A DNA stretch of 64,000 bases from contig NC_067207.1 of NCBI RefSeq assembly GCF_026262505.1, positions 8,400,082 through 8,464,081 on the forward strand. Direction: 5' to 3'. A program made the translations under genes and the position numbers. Origin of the DNA: Trichomonas vaginalis G3 (lineage: Eukaryota; Parabasalia; Trichomonadida; Trichomonadidae). Shown one piece after another: positions 18,942 through 30,839 of this stretch (its first letter is position 1; each line of letters starts with the position of its first letter). The notes beneath the pieces were generated by a model. The model worked only from the letters and a program-made list of their open reading frames with translations, did not search any database and had not been told where the DNA came from.

Positions 18942-20162
18942 TTAAACCATCATTACCACTTCTTCGGAAGGCTCATTCACCTTGAAGACTTTAACGGCAG
19001 ATTCTTCATATCTGAACCATGGTAGTTTAACTACCCTTGTATAAAGTAGGGAACCTATTAAAATAATAATGATGCCAACAAGCCTCAAAGGACTTCTTGG
19101 GTTCCAGTTTGTGCCAATGTTGTCTGGAGTAAGACCGAATAACGAGTTTTTCATTGCATAAAATATAAATAAATCTATGAACCAAGATATTGAACCGACA
19201 AAAATATCAGTAACAATAAAGAAAACGGCATTTGCGGTGAATTGTACTCCGAAAACGCATGTGTTGTACTCAAATGCAATGAAAGGATAAATAAAGCAAT
19301 AAGCAATAAGAACTTTTGAACTACCAACCATTTTCCAGTCTTCACAGAAATTTTCGACCAAACCAGGACCAAATCTTTGGGGCATAACTCTTAGGATAGG
19401 AAATGCCATGAAAGTTAGAATAAAGAATTCGTACAACCCTTCTACACCACATAGCCATACAGGGTGTATATCATTCTGGTGCAAAAGCTGCTCTTCTCTG
19501 ATAGCCTTTATAGATGATGCAAATTGGGCGAGAATTTGGAAGGTAAGGGCTGCCCAAAACTTCAAATTATACTCAAACTTTTTTAATCCATCATAAGCAA
19601 TTGAAATTGAAGTCATAATTACGCCTATCATAATAATTGCAAGTGACACATATGAGTACGGAAGCAATTTTTGTTTGAGCCAAATTCTACGTAAAAATGT
19701 TGCATAAATAATATCGCAAAAACGCAAAAGAGTAGCAAAAACGGGTCCGATTAAAAGAATTGCAATATTATAAAGAACTGTGAAAATTATATCTAATGCA
19801 GCCGGGAATAATGCATGAAGGTACAGCGAGAAATGAATTTTTGCAAACGATGGAGGTGGATCTTTACTAAATTTTAGCATTAACTTATAGACAATGTTAC
19901 CAAAAGCCATACCAATAGCCATTAAAAGTGTGCCATACCAGGGTTTTTCGAAAATTTGTTCTTGACATCCTTTAAATGATGTTACCTTTTGGTTGTAAAT
20001 CATAGTTCTTGTATAAGCTGTAAATATATTACCCAATACACATCCAATTAAATAGAGATGTCTTGACCGCCATCCAAAATCGGCATTACCAGATTCTTGA
20101 CTCATTGGCAATCTGTCAAAATATTCTGATTCCTTCAGAAACCGCCAATCAAATTTTATCAT
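18942..20162 (-). CDS. DMT-superfamily membrane transporter, SLC35F6-like
   Basis: 406 residues with about ten hydrophobic segments, from YLIGCVLGNIFTAYTR (about 37) to LVGIIIILIGSLLYTRVV (about 370). The fold and length match the drug/metabolite transporter superfamily. Features close to the SLC35F6/nucleotide-sugar-like group are PVFATLLRFCDIIYATFLRR, the mid-protein loop with SIKAIREEQLLHQ, and VEGLYEFFILTF. Such proteins sit in endomembranes or lysosome-like organelles; the substrate is unknown. The N-terminus is cytosolic-looking and the C-terminal tail acidic (NEPSEEVVMMV). Intact frame, ATG at 20162, TAAA at the stop. It is unusual in this window in having no break. Confidence 0.8.
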   Translation of the reverse strand: MIKFDWRFLKESEYFDRLPMSQESGNADFGWRSRHLYLIGCVLGNIFTAYTRTMIYNQKVTSFKGCQEQIFEKPWYGTLLMAIGMAFGNIVYKLMLKFSKDPPPSFAKIHFSLYLHALFPAALDIIFTVLYNIAILLIGPVFATLLRFCDIIYATFLRRIWLKQKLLPYSYVSLAIIMIGVIMTSISIAYDGLKKFEYNLKFWAALTFQILAQFASSIKAIREEQLLHQNDIHPVWLCGVEGLYEFFILTFMAFPILRVMPQRFGPGLVENFCEDWKMVGSSKVLIAYCFIYPFIAFEYNTCVFGVQFTANAVFFIVTDIFVGSISWFIDLFIFYAMKNSLFGLTPDNIGTNWNPRSPLRLVGIIIILIGSLLYTRVVKLPWFRYEESAVKVFKVNEPSEEVVMMV

Positions 20163-20950
20163 TGAATATTAATGTATTACTAAAATATAATACAATTCAT
20201 AAATGTTGTCAACTAAAAAGTGAATCGAGTACTTTTCCTTTGAATTCAATTAATCCGATTTATTTACTGTTGTTTATTTCATATCTCCAGAGTGAATATA
20301 AATTTAAATAAGATCAGTGCTTTATGTTCATACTAATTTTAAGTCAGTCCAAAGGGAAATAATTCATGGTTTTTTTAAACCATTAATTTTCGTTATTTTT
20401 CTTTAATTCTGTTAAAATTTAACTAATTTCTATGTTGTTCTTGCGAATCATTGTATTTTTGCGAACTTTGCAAAATAATTTAACTAAAGACAGATCTAGC
20501 TAAATGAATCAGTTTCATTTACATCAAAAAGTGTTTAATACAGTTGTTTTCCAAATTAAATCTTAGTTTTACTACCTTTGTTAAATCTGTTTTGATTTTC
20601 TTCAGAGTTAAGTAATTGCAATAAGATAATGGGTTTCTCTTACTTGCATCAACTCCTCCAGCAATATCAAATGCAACCCTTTCTTACAACGAAGTTTATT
20701 TTAATTCCTTTCTATTAATTAAAGTTGCCGTTTGAAGAACTGTTTAACCTTTTTTTCATTGAATTTTGTAACGAAAAATTTTGCAACAATGATCATTTCA
20801 CCTTTGTAATATTTAATAAAACAATAACAGGACCAATGCATCCAACTTTTATTACCATTTATTGAGCATTTTCATGATTTTTAAGACAGGAATATTATGG
20901 TTTCAATTTAAGACATGAAAAATTTAACTTCACTTTAATATTACCCATCA
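20163..20950. other. Intergenic, no gene seen
   Basis: AT-rich sequence between the divergent transporter and RRM genes. It should contain both promoters; only the RRM initiator near 20930 is clear. Confidence 0.5.
20930..20935 (+). promoter_or_regulatory. Initiator (TCACTT)
   Basis: Matches the trichomonad Inr consensus TCA(+1)Y(T/A); the +1 A is 19 bases before the ATG of the RRM gene. Confidence 0.55.
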
Positions 20951-21340
20951 ATGTCTTGGTACCGTACAGAGTCACTTGAAAAGAGCAGATGTAAAACAGT
21001 GTGGATGGGTCCTATTCCAAAAAACACATCAAAAAGACAAATATTGGACTTTTTTAAGGATTATAATCCTTTAGAATGCAAAATAATTGAAAAAACATCA
21101 ACTAATAGATTTGCATTCATATATTTTCCTGATGAAACATCAAGGGATAATGCTATTCAAGGTAAAAAGGGCTGTTTATTCAGAGGAGAAAATGTTGTAG
21201 TTAATCGTTCATTCAATGCCTACACAGGTGAAAAACTTGGAGGAAGAATGCGAATTGAAGATGATTTCATTGATTGTTTAAATGGTTACGATGGTTCCGA
21301 TGGTTACTATTATTTTGGTGGTGGAATTAAATACTATTAA
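20951..21340 (+). CDS. RRM-domain RNA-binding protein
   Basis: 129 residues with one RRM. RNP2 is KTVWMGPIP (about residue 15) and RNP1 is NRFAFIYFPD (about 53). Helix 1 is SKRQILDFFKDY and beta 4 is GENVVVNRSF. The C-terminal tail is acidic then Gly/Tyr-rich (DGSDGYYYFGGG), as in small splicing or mRNA-handling proteins. It probably acts on RNA in the nucleus. The start fits the initiator 20 bases upstream. It could be a U1-70K- or U2B-like factor but nothing specific says so. Confidence 0.8.
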   Translation: MSWYRTESLEKSRCKTVWMGPIPKNTSKRQILDFFKDYNPLECKIIEKTSTNRFAFIYFPDETSRDNAIQGKKGCLFRGENVVVNRSFNAYTGEKLGGRMRIEDDFIDCLNGYDGSDGYYYFGGGIKYY

Positions 21341-21817
21341 TCTATACTTATTTACACCATCTATATAAACAATCATTTGAATATATAACAATTGCATTGT
21401 TTTTTTTAAATATTTTGCTGAAATATTGAATCGAAATTGAAAATATCATATTTCCTGAATAAGAATAAATGAAAATTTGCAAACATTGAGCTATTTTTAT
21501 AACATTAAGAAAAATTATGAACTATATGGTATCAACTAAATCAAAAGACTTATTTATTCAATGATTCGATGCTTTATATTGTTTATATTTTATTGAATTT
21601 ACCTTTTTGTTACCTTTGTTATTAATAAATAAAATTTTTTATATCGGAAATCCCGTTTTCGAACATTGCATATGTACTATAGTGCTGCCATCATACACGC
21701 ATCTTTGATTATCCTTCATGTCAGAATCCTCATGAAAAAAAATTTTGATTCTTGACAAATTAAATATTTATCTAGGTTCTATTATGCTTAACTAAGGCAT
21801 ATTACAAAAAATATTGA
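21341..21817. other. Intergenic, no gene seen
   Basis: 477 AT-rich bases between two co-oriented genes, with no structure noted. Confidence 0.5.
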
Positions 21818-23920
21818 ATGCCCGAGTTTTTTATAGAATGTCCGATTTTTCAAAATTTTATGGAATCTCTTCTAGATGCGGATTTAATTCAGCATCTGAA
21901 GGGAATGTTTGAGGCCGCACTCAATCCTAATGTGCAAGGAGAGATATATTCTAATTTGCAAAGTATGATAGAGTCAGAGCCAAATATTTCGTTTGATATT
22001 CTCGCAATTTTGAGTGATGAAACAATTAGCGAACAAATCAGATTTGTTGCTGTTGCCACACTCAGGAACTATCATAAATGCATCCATGAAGACATTCTTC
22101 CCGTTTTTTTACAACATTGCTTCAGTTACTTAGAATCTGTCATAGATAATCCAGAATCGGTTTTTGTACTTCAGTTACAAGCATTATATATAACACTTTT
22201 TGATTCTTATTCTGAATTATTTTATGACAATCCAAATTCAGCGATTTTAGATCTTTTATCAAAAGATAATACAGCATCCATTGGACTCCAATGCATCCGC
22301 GATCAAATACAGAAAGATAATTTTCCAAACGAAGATTTTCTTCAATTTTTACTCAAATTTATTGAAGAATCATATGCTCCAACAAATCTATGCGAACAAT
22401 CACTCGAAATTATTACTCAAATTCTACTCAAAAAGCCAGAAACATACTTAGAATTTGGTGCTCAACATATAATGCCAGCAATTGATCAATTCGCTGCAAA
22501 ATACAAAGTGAAAGCTCTGTCACAAAGCTTTGCAATCATAGGAATCCTATTTTACCATACAGGAGAATCAGATTTAGGAGAATTAATCGCAAATTTAATC
22601 AGAACACAAAGCCAGAATGTTTTAATCAATCTGATGGAAACATTCTATAACTTTGACAATCTACCATTCGATGAAAACATTGTTACAGCTCTTTTTTACA
22701 GATTAGCCGAAGAAGACGATAATTCCGGCGAAGAAGAAGAATATAACTTGTCTTTGATGTACCAATACGTTTTACACAACTTATCCTGCAAATATTGTGA
22801 TGAAGTCAACGAAATTATTATTCCTTTGTTGACATCAGAAGCAAATGATGCACAAGTGATCAGAACATTATCAATTATTGATATAGAAACAGATGACCCA
22901 TATGCATTCATTCCTTTGTTCGTTCAACACTTAAATGATGAATTAAGAGGAGATTCAGTATTATGTCTTCTGAATATATGCCAATACGATCCATCCTTGT
23001 CGGCTTCTGTCATCGATGTCATCATGCCTTTGATGCTGGATGATGATTCTGACGTTAGAGACAAAGTTTACTTTACAATGAAGGGAATTCTGCCATGCGA
23101 TAACGCCAAACCAGATTGGCTTGTCCCATTATTCAATGCTGTAAAGAGTTTGCCCGAAACGGCAACAGTAATTCAGATATTTGCTCAATACTTGGACTGC
23201 AACATCTCTTTCAGGGATGCAGATATTGCAGAACTAATTGAGTACTTCGTGGAACCATTCCTGGATGATAATTGTGACCATATTCTTCAGCGGACAATTG
23301 CAATAATTTTATCTCAACTTTTGCAGAAACTTGAATCGGAGTTTACCCAAGATCCAGCTCCGATCATAGAGCGCGCAACTCAACTCTTAACAGTCGATTT
23401 CATCATGTGCAACGATTTATATGAATCTCTTTGCGGATTAGTTGACAATCTGTACACGAAAGTCGGATCATCGATGAATGAACAGTCATACTTCCACGAA
23501 TTCGTCGATGCAATGACCCATGTTATGCCTTCTCGCTGGAATTCTCTTACAAAAGAAGAATCTTTCTCTTTTATGGCAAATCTCGCAAAGAATGCACCAG
23601 AACTAACAAGCCCAATTATATCTAGATGGCTTGTTGTCACTGCTTTTTGCTTGGAAAGAACGGCAATAAATAGTATTGCGACAATTTCAAATTTCTGGAT
23701 TCAACATATACGGCAATTTGATAGCCAGCATACCATGGCTCTTACTTCAGGTGTTTGTAACACTTACGCTAAAAGATTTGCAGAGGTTGAATCAATTGAG
23801 CCACTTTTTGAGTTATTATCACATTGCGTTACACATTTACAAGAATTTGGACCAATAGAACAGAATATCATTGATTTCTACAATGCATTACATACTTCTT
23901 TGTATCCACAAAACGAATAA
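21818..23920 (+). CDS. HEAT-repeat protein, importin-beta/karyopherin-like
   Basis: 700 residues, nearly all helical, with HEAT-like pairs throughout. Near the N-terminus, LSDETISEQIRFVAVATLRN YH (about residues 65-87) resembles the importin-beta N-terminal motif, where Arg and Asn hold the second helix. Acidic patches (EEDDNSGEEEE, about 305; LDDDSDVRDK, about 405) recall the acidic loop of importin-beta proteins. The gene is shorter than typical karyopherins (850-1100 residues) and no extra frame continues it downstream. ATG 21818 is the first; MESLLDADL 15 residues in is an alternative. The likely role is transport through nuclear pores, but other HEAT proteins cannot be ruled out. Confidence 0.6.
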   Translation: MPEFFIECPIFQNFMESLLDADLIQHLKGMFEAALNPNVQGEIYSNLQSMIESEPNISFDILAILSDETISEQIRFVAVATLRNYHKCIHEDILPVFLQHCFSYLESVIDNPESVFVLQLQALYITLFDSYSELFYDNPNSAILDLLSKDNTASIGLQCIRDQIQKDNFPNEDFLQFLLKFIEESYAPTNLCEQSLEIITQILLKKPETYLEFGAQHIMPAIDQFAAKYKVKALSQSFAIIGILFYHTGESDLGELIANLIRTQSQNVLINLMETFYNFDNLPFDENIVTALFYRLAEEDDNSGEEEEYNLSLMYQYVLHNLSCKYCDEVNEIIIPLLTSEANDAQVIRTLSIIDIETDDPYAFIPLFVQHLNDELRGDSVLCLLNICQYDPSLSASVIDVIMPLMLDDDSDVRDKVYFTMKGILPCDNAKPDWLVPLFNAVKSLPETATVIQIFAQYLDCNISFRDADIAELIEYFVEPFLDDNCDHILQRTIAIILSQLLQKLESEFTQDPAPIIERATQLLTVDFIMCNDLYESLCGLVDNLYTKVGSSMNEQSYFHEFVDAMTHVMPSRWNSLTKEESFSFMANLAKNAPELTSPIISRWLVVTAFCLERTAINSIATISNFWIQHIRQFDSQHTMALTSGVCNTYAKRFAEVESIEPLFELLSHCVTHLQEFGPIEQNIIDFYNALHTSLYPQNE

Positions 23921-24769
23921 TATGTTTTTGTATATTCACTGTTATTGTTTATTGTTTTTTATACTTATTTTTCTAAAAAATTATTTCATTTTTTACTTTA
24001 ATGTTGAGAAAATTTAATAAGTCTGTCATGCATCTCGGAAATAGTGCAAGAGCAGATCGCCTTATAATAACGACTCTTGTAGATATTTCCCAAAGTTCTT
24101 TCAATTATTTTGATAGGGAGGGAAAGCCAGAAACTATCGGCAAATTGAGAGGACTCAACCTATAGATTGGCAAGAACCTATGTTGGGATAAAGAACTATA
24201 TAAAATAATAAAGATTCGTCTGGAATTTATTAAAAGTATACAATTTTTCAACGTAAAAATCGAAATCAAAAATTCATTATTCATATTGTGAGCTTTACAA
24301 AATTTGTGAGGCAAATTTTATTCCGCTCACAATATGAATCATGAATTTCATATAATGAGCAAAATTAAAAACCGTTTCAATTCATTCAATTTTTCTCATA
24401 ATGATAATTTTTAAAATTGTTTGCTTCTGAAAATTGAGGGGTCAAATATTTTGTATTTTGAGAGAATAATGAAAAAAGATTCATGATTTTATGTATAGCT
24501 TACAAATATCATAAAATTTTCAAAAAAAATTGTGAATTGTAAACTATTCATCAAATTTATGAATCCCATTTTTCAGCATTTCGCACAACATTGAATTTAA
24601 TTTAGTTTCAGTATTTACCCAAAAATTGAGGCTTCCCCTCAATTTTTGTGCAAATGCCGCTAAAATCTAAAATCAAAAAAAAACTTATTTTCCAAATCCT
24701 CAGTGAACTGGTAGGCTATTAACATTCAAAAATCCTAAACTGTAAAATTTCAGTTTTTTCAATTTTTTT
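23921..24769. other. Intergenic, one inverted repeat, no gene
   Basis: AT-rich, with the inverted repeat at 24271-24347. Small open frames here have no coding character. Confidence 0.5.
24271..24347. repeat. Inverted repeat, 23 bp arms
   Basis: 24271-24293 (AATTCATTATTCATATTGTG onward) and 24325-24347 are complementary at 22 of 23 positions around a 31-base loop. It could be a small foldback/MITE or an RNA hairpin. Confidence 0.7.
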
Positions 24770-24775
24770 TCATTT
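24770..24775 (+). promoter_or_regulatory. Initiator (TCATTT)
   Basis: Trichomonad Inr-type sequence eight bases before the ATG at 24778. Confidence 0.45.
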
Positions 24776-24777
24776 TT

Positions 24778-26477
24778 ATGCTTGCTTTATTTGCACTTTT
24801 CCCATTCTCTTTACAATATACCCCATTTGAAGGCTGTACACCAGAAAATACCATTCGGATTCAACCTTCAGAAGTTATTACAAAGTCTTTTGCTAAAGAT
24901 GAATATTCACCATTATGTATTCAAGGGTCTATATATTTTGATTCAAACAGAGTATTCACAGCAGATTGGAGATTTGATACAGTAGATGGAGAACTCGGAA
25001 GTTTTCATAATGATGATGGCGTAGAATTAATTGGCAGTCGTGATAAAATACCCTATATCAAACTAAGACCACGAGATCTTTACAGCCCAAATATTATAAC
25101 AATTGTTGGAATTACAATGTCAGGACCTTCGGATTCAGGGTTTACTTATCAAGTTTTTACTAATAAGGAATCTTTCAATAAGAAAATTACAATTGATAAA
25201 AATAATGAGTTGGGAATTATTGCAGTAAACCAAAACCCATTAAAATTTACTGTTAATAGAGTCAAAAGTAAAGCTATTATCAAGGCTAATGGTGATGCTA
25301 CAAAGAAAATCGGAAATAGAATAATTTTAAATGTTCACAGACCTCAAGATGATTCATCATTCACTAGTGAGGAAGTAAAAATTAAATGTCAAACAGATTC
25401 AAATACTCAACCAGAACAAGGATTTACAACACAGTTTGCCGAAAACCTTTTCTTTATTATTCCAGAGGCAGAAGGAGGCTATCATTCGAGACAAATCAAT
25501 GATTATTCCAATCAACATATTACTATTTTTACAGATGTTGAATCAAGTGAAGAAGTATACCAAGATCCATGTCTAGAAGGTGAAGAAGAAACAGAACAAG
25601 AGAAACCACAGGTTGAAACTATGCCCGTGCCTGATGGCGTTTTCTGCAATGAAATAAGAACTTCATATTCAGCAATTGAAAGTTATCTTATTACTATTGG
25701 AGCCGAAAAAACATTATGTATGAAAGGAAGTTTTGTTTTTGCATCTGTAGATAAGTTCAAGGTCTCGTTATACAATACACAGAATCTTAATGAGAATCCA
25801 GTAGAGATGGAAAATCCATTTAGTGTTGCAGGCGATACATGCTTAAGCATAATTAAATGCTCTGATAATTCAAAAGAGTGTAGGGTTCATGCTGTTCCGA
25901 TAGTTACACCTGTATCTAACGAAAAGGATGGAACCCAATTGTCAATTTTCACAACAAAGAATTCATTGGAGTTAAATCATACAGTTTCATTCAAAGATGA
26001 AAAATTTAAATCTTTTGCATTGACATCCTATAGTAACAAGAAGAAAGAAATTGAAGTTAAAACTAATAATGAAAAAGTTTATGGTATTCTTCTGAGCGGT
26101 AATGAAACTGGACTAAATAAATTTCAAGGTTTCACACTTCGGTCTTTGATATCTTTAGGTTGAGAAGAAGTAGAAAATGTAACAGTAACAGTTACAATCA
26201 AAGAGGCAAAAAGTTCAGCTGAAGAACCAGAAACATCCTTTTTCGCTGCAGATATCATTTATGACATACCAGCAGGAGTTAAATCTGAAGACGAGGTGAA
26301 AGAAAATTCAAAAATTCTCATTGTCCTGATCCTAATAATAAAGGCCTTGGAATCGGAGCTATCATAGGAATTATTATAGCAGTAATTGCAGCTATTGCAA
26401 TCATATGCATTCTCCTATGGCTCTTCGTCTTTAGGAAGAAATCTAAACAAGACTCAGGATCAGGCGAGCAAGTTTAA
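24778..26477 (+). pseudogene. Single-pass surface protein, broken by a stop and a frameshift
   Basis: The gene starts MLALFALFPFSLQYTP, a signal peptide. The ectodomain holds two related domains: CTPENTIRIQ...SPLCIQGSIYF (about residues 20-60) and VFCNEIRTSY...KTLCMKGSFVF (about 285-325), each a Cys-x-beta domain, with a Glu-rich linker (EGEEETEQEK) between. The first frame ends at the TGA 26161-26163, but sequence continues in the same frame (EEVENVTVTVTIKEA) and, after a shift near 26310, reaches KGLGIGAIIGIIIAVIAAIA as a transmembrane helix and a basic tail ending SGSGEQV at TAA 26477. The two-domain secreted layout is like trichomonad surface proteins; the family is not recognised. Confidence 0.6.
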
Positions 26478-26729
26478 ATTTCAATTAAGTTCTTCAGAAT
26501 AAACAACAGCATTTTATATTTATCATTTTTATTACATAACAATAGAACATTCCTCAAATCTATTAAAAACTGTTACATACATATCTTAAATTTCAATATT
26601 CTCATAGAATTGTTTGAGATGCTTTTAAAAAACCAATGTTTAATAGATTAAAGTAGTATACCATTCATAATAATTTTTAACTCAATTTCAGATTTTGAAT
26701 TTTTTGAGTGGCCTGTAATTTCTTTTTCA

Positions 26730-29725
26730 ATGTTTTGTACCAAAATCCTTATTCAATCGTTTCTTAATAAAGATGTTAAGCTATCAATAGAACCAGTTAT
26801 TACAGGAAACACAATGATTATTAGTAGTAACAAAGATATAAATGACACACAACATATCTACGATTTAATACTGAAAAACAATATAAACGAAGTTCATATA
26901 GAAGGCGACGAAATTGAAAATATGTCTAGCTTTCGCTATATTGATTCATTGAAAACAATAAAGATTACAGCAACTAAAATAAAAGAAATTCCTGATTATT
27001 GCTTTTCAAATTGCCAGAACCTTCAAAATGTTGAACGGAATTCAGGAATTGAAAAGATTGGTAAGAATTCATTTGAGTTTACTTCAATATCAAAAATTAA
27101 TCTCGAAAATATTAAAGAAATCGATGATTACGCATTCAAAATGTGCATGAATCTTCAAGATATTGCCTTACATCTCATTGAAACTATGGGAATCTGTGTT
27201 TTTCAATCATCTGGAATAAAATCTTTGACTTTTGGCGACAAAATTGCAGATATAAGCAAGAATACAGCATACAACTGCTTAAATATCACTTCTGTGTTGT
27301 TTGGAGATAATGTTACGAATATTGGAGATTATTCTTTTTATAATTGCATCAATTTAGAAAATGTACAGTTCAAAAGTAGCAAATTCGAATCTATTGGTCA
27401 ATACTCATTCTACAATACGAAATTATCAACATTTCCCTTCCATAAAAATATAAAAATTATTAATTCATACGCATTCTCTTTTACCAAGTGCCAATCGATA
27501 GAACTGCCAACAACAGTTGTAAATTACACGATTTACTCCGAAATTTTTTCAAATTTAAATAATTTGGAAAAAATCATTTTTGGCGATTATTATTCCATGA
27601 ATTCGGCCAAAGGAGTTCTTATGAACTGTGGGAACTTGAAATCAGTGACAATTGGCCAAGATTTTTTTGTTCCAGATTATTTTTGTTATTTTAACAAAAA
27701 TCTTGAAACAATCCAAGGAAAACCATCACATATCATTGGTCAATACGCCTTTGCTGGTTGTACGTCTCTCCAATCGATAAATATTGAAGGAATAAAAATT
27801 ATTTCACAATATGCGTTCCAACATTGCCACAACCTCAAAATAAACTTGTGGCCGGACAACTCATTGACTATTGATGATTGTGCATTCCAATATTGCGACA
27901 AACTCGAAATTTCTGAAATTAAAGAAAATTATGAACTTTCTGACAGAGTTTTCGAGTTCTGTCAAGGTATAAAGACATTAACAATACAATCAAACACTAT
28001 TGGATCATCTGTATTCCACGGATGCTTAAATTTGAAATCAATAATTATTAATTCTTCTTTTAATGAAGGAATGATATCCGAAAGGTCATTTTATCAATGT
28101 TCCAACTTAGAAACAGTTGAATTATCTGATAAAATCTATGAAATTTCGGATTATTCATTTGCAAAAACCAAAATCAAGGAAATTAACTTAAATAACATCA
28201 GAATGATCGGTAAATATTCATTTATGGACTCAAAAATCACTAAATTGACAATTTTTGAAACAAATCAGATATCAAATTTTGCATTTCATAATTCAACATT
28301 ATTAACTGACTTAACGCTCAATAATTCGGATGCTAATTTCAATCTGCTTGCTTTTACATGTTGTTTCAATATGAAAAACTTTAATTTTATAAATTCAAAA
28401 TTTGAATTTAAAGAAAAAATGATAATTAACAATGAAACAATGATTTTATTAGTTGACAATGACATCACAGAGTATAATGTACCAGAATATATCAAAGAAA
28501 TCCAAAGTTTTTGTTTCATTTTGTCATCAAATTTGGAAAAACCGAAAATTGGTCATTTTGTTACAATCAACAGTTATTCATTCGCTAATTCATCAATCAA
28601 AGAGCTCTGTTACTCCGTTGAATTGCCAGGAAATGAAGAACCGAGAGAAATCAAAAAATTCGGATTTTCTTTTATGGAAAAAGTCGAAAAAATCGAAATT
28701 CCACGAGAAATAACAGAGTTACCAGAGAGTTGTTTCGAATGTTGTCCTTCTCTACTCGAAATAGACTTATCAAACATACAAAAAATTCCTCAAAATTGTT
28801 TCAAAAATTCAGGAAAATTGACATCTGTCACTTTTTCAAAAAATTAGAATCAATTGGATTTTCTTGTTTTGAGGGGAGTCAGATAAAAGTGTTTGATATT
28901 CCTGATAGTCTAAGTGAGCTTGGCAACTGTTCTTTTATGTTTTCAAAGCTAAAATCAGTGAAAATTGGAAAATCATTAGTTAAATTAAATGATTTTGTGT
29001 TTTCCAACACGAAACTCAATGAAATAACAATTCCTAATACATTATTGTGTATATCTAGTTTATCTTTTGTTAATTGTTCTGTTAATATCATTTTAGATGA
29101 TTCACATCCAATTTTTAGAATTGAAAACAATTCTTTGATTGAAAAATCATCAAACACATTGATATTGACATTTGGAAAGATGCCAATGATATATAATGTT
29201 CCTTCTTCTGTTAATTTGATCTCTTCTTTCTCTTTCACATCAAAATATGATTTGAAAAAAGAGAAAAATCAAATTTTGTATGAAAAAGATTTCGGAACTG
29301 TTGTTTTGAAAGTTCCTGATTCTGTTTTGAGTATAGAAAGTGATGCATTGTCTAATGCTTATTACATGTATTCTGTTTGCTATAATGGAACTTATTTTCA
29401 GGATGAAATTAATTATCATCCAAATGATTTTTTGTCGAATTTCTTTGTCAAAGAAAATTATTTTGGAACAACATTCTTCGGATATCCTTTGACTGGATTC
29501 GAATGCGATGAATCAATTCCTGATGCAATGATCATTTCTCATGTTATTGGAAATACAAAATTAGAGAAAATTTTGTCTATTACAAGTATTTCTTTGAGTT
29601 CATTATGCGTTGTAGCAATAGTTGTTTTGATTGTAGTAATATATTACTACAAGAAGACAGATGACAATGCTTTGTTGTCTAATTATTATTCTGTAGATAA
29701 CAAAATTAATAGTTTTTATACATAG
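26730..29725 (+). pseudogene. BspA-like leucine-rich-repeat surface protein, one frameshift
   Basis: About 1000 residues in two frames. LRR_5-type repeats (for example FSNCQNLQNV, YAFKMCMNLQDIAL, CVFQSSGIKSLTF, YSFYNCINLENVQF) run from about residue 75 to past 800. The first frame stops at 28847 in TTTTTCAAAAAATTAG; the shifted frame continues KKLESIGFSCFEGSQIKVFD. It ends with a transmembrane helix (SLSSLCVVAIVVLIVVIYYY) and a short cytoplasmic tail ending KINSFYT at 29725. BspA-like proteins are exported and anchored at the surface in trichomonads, where they are thought to act in adhesion. There is no clear signal peptide (MFCTKILIQSFLNKDVK). The indel lies in a homopolymer. Confidence 0.8.
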
Positions 29726-29729
29726 AAGT

Positions 29730-30566
29730 AAATTTTTAAATTTTAAATCTAATAATTTTTTTTTCTGAAATAATTTAATTGGTATTTTAGATTCGACAAA
29801 AATACTATTGATATTGGCACCATGTGAAAGGAAAATTTCTATTGTATATAAATTACCATGCTTTAATGCAAAATAAAAAGCAATCATTTTATTTTTATTC
29901 TTGATAATTGAAATCAAACTTGTTAGTTGAGTTGAATAAAAATCCGAAGATATCTGAATTTTGTGACATACAAGCATAATGTGGAATGTTACTTTTTAGG
30001 AAATCTGTTTTATCAGGAAGTTTTTCGTTCCTAAGAATATCTATTGTTTGGGAAATTGCAGCACACCAAGGGAAAATGCAACTTTTTTCTCTCTCAAAAA
30101 GTAGAAACACTGCTTTCATGTTTTGGTATTTGATGATATCTTCGAAAATAGGTTCAGAATTATTGCCTGATTTGACAAAATCTTTATATGTAAACAAATT
30201 TCTGTTTAAAACAAATTCAAGAAATTCGTTGTTGTGTAAACATACGATTTCTCTGAGGCATTTTATCTCCATTTGATTCTTCTTTAAGCATTCATTAATA
30301 ATATCTTAATTTCTGCCGATTAATGAATAGCGGAGACATTTTTTTGTTATATCATAATTTGGGTTTGAAATTATGAAAAAGAAAATGTTTGCGGATCCAA
30401 AATAAGCACAGAATTCAATTAATGATAATTGGACAATATAATCATACTCCAAAATATGAATCTTTAAAAAAGATTTTACTTTTTTCATTTCTTTTTGATA
30501 TTTATATATATTCTTTAGCTTATCAATTTGATCGTGCATTACTATAAATTCGATTGAACCCTCCAA
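29730..30566 (-). pseudogene. Decayed DUF3447/ankyrin-type gene
   Basis: ATG 30566 opens MEGSIEFIVMHDQIDKLKNI and runs to SLIGRN, then a TAA at 30306; the same frame continues DIINECLKKNQMEIKCLREI to 29895. A second break near 29900 shifts to KMIAFYFALKHGNLYTIEIF and a last ankyrin-like unit (SHGANINSIF), fading out near 29730. The segment order matches the N-terminal part of the long ankyrin protein at 53833-59112 (its FLGENPEIMSECLKQLQ corresponds to SLIGRNxDIINECLKKN), so the stop probably replaces a Gln or Lys codon. At least one nonsense codon and one frameshift make it a clear remnant. Confidence 0.7.
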
Positions 30567-30839
30567 TGGAAATGTTAATTCAGAAGATTTCTTATTAAAA
30601 AATAATTAATTTGGGAAAAAAGTGGAAAATTGAGAGAATTCTGATTGCTTTTTTAAACTTTTTTCCACTCTAAAATAATCCTAGAAATCAATAAATTTGT
30701 GATAATATTCCAAATATCTTCAACAGAATCATTGGATTTTATGGAGAAAAGCTTCTCATGGGTTTCAATAAAGTCTGAAATATTGCTTTGTATAGTCACA
30801 ACTCATAATGATTTTTTTTTTGACTTGTCAAAAATTTTA

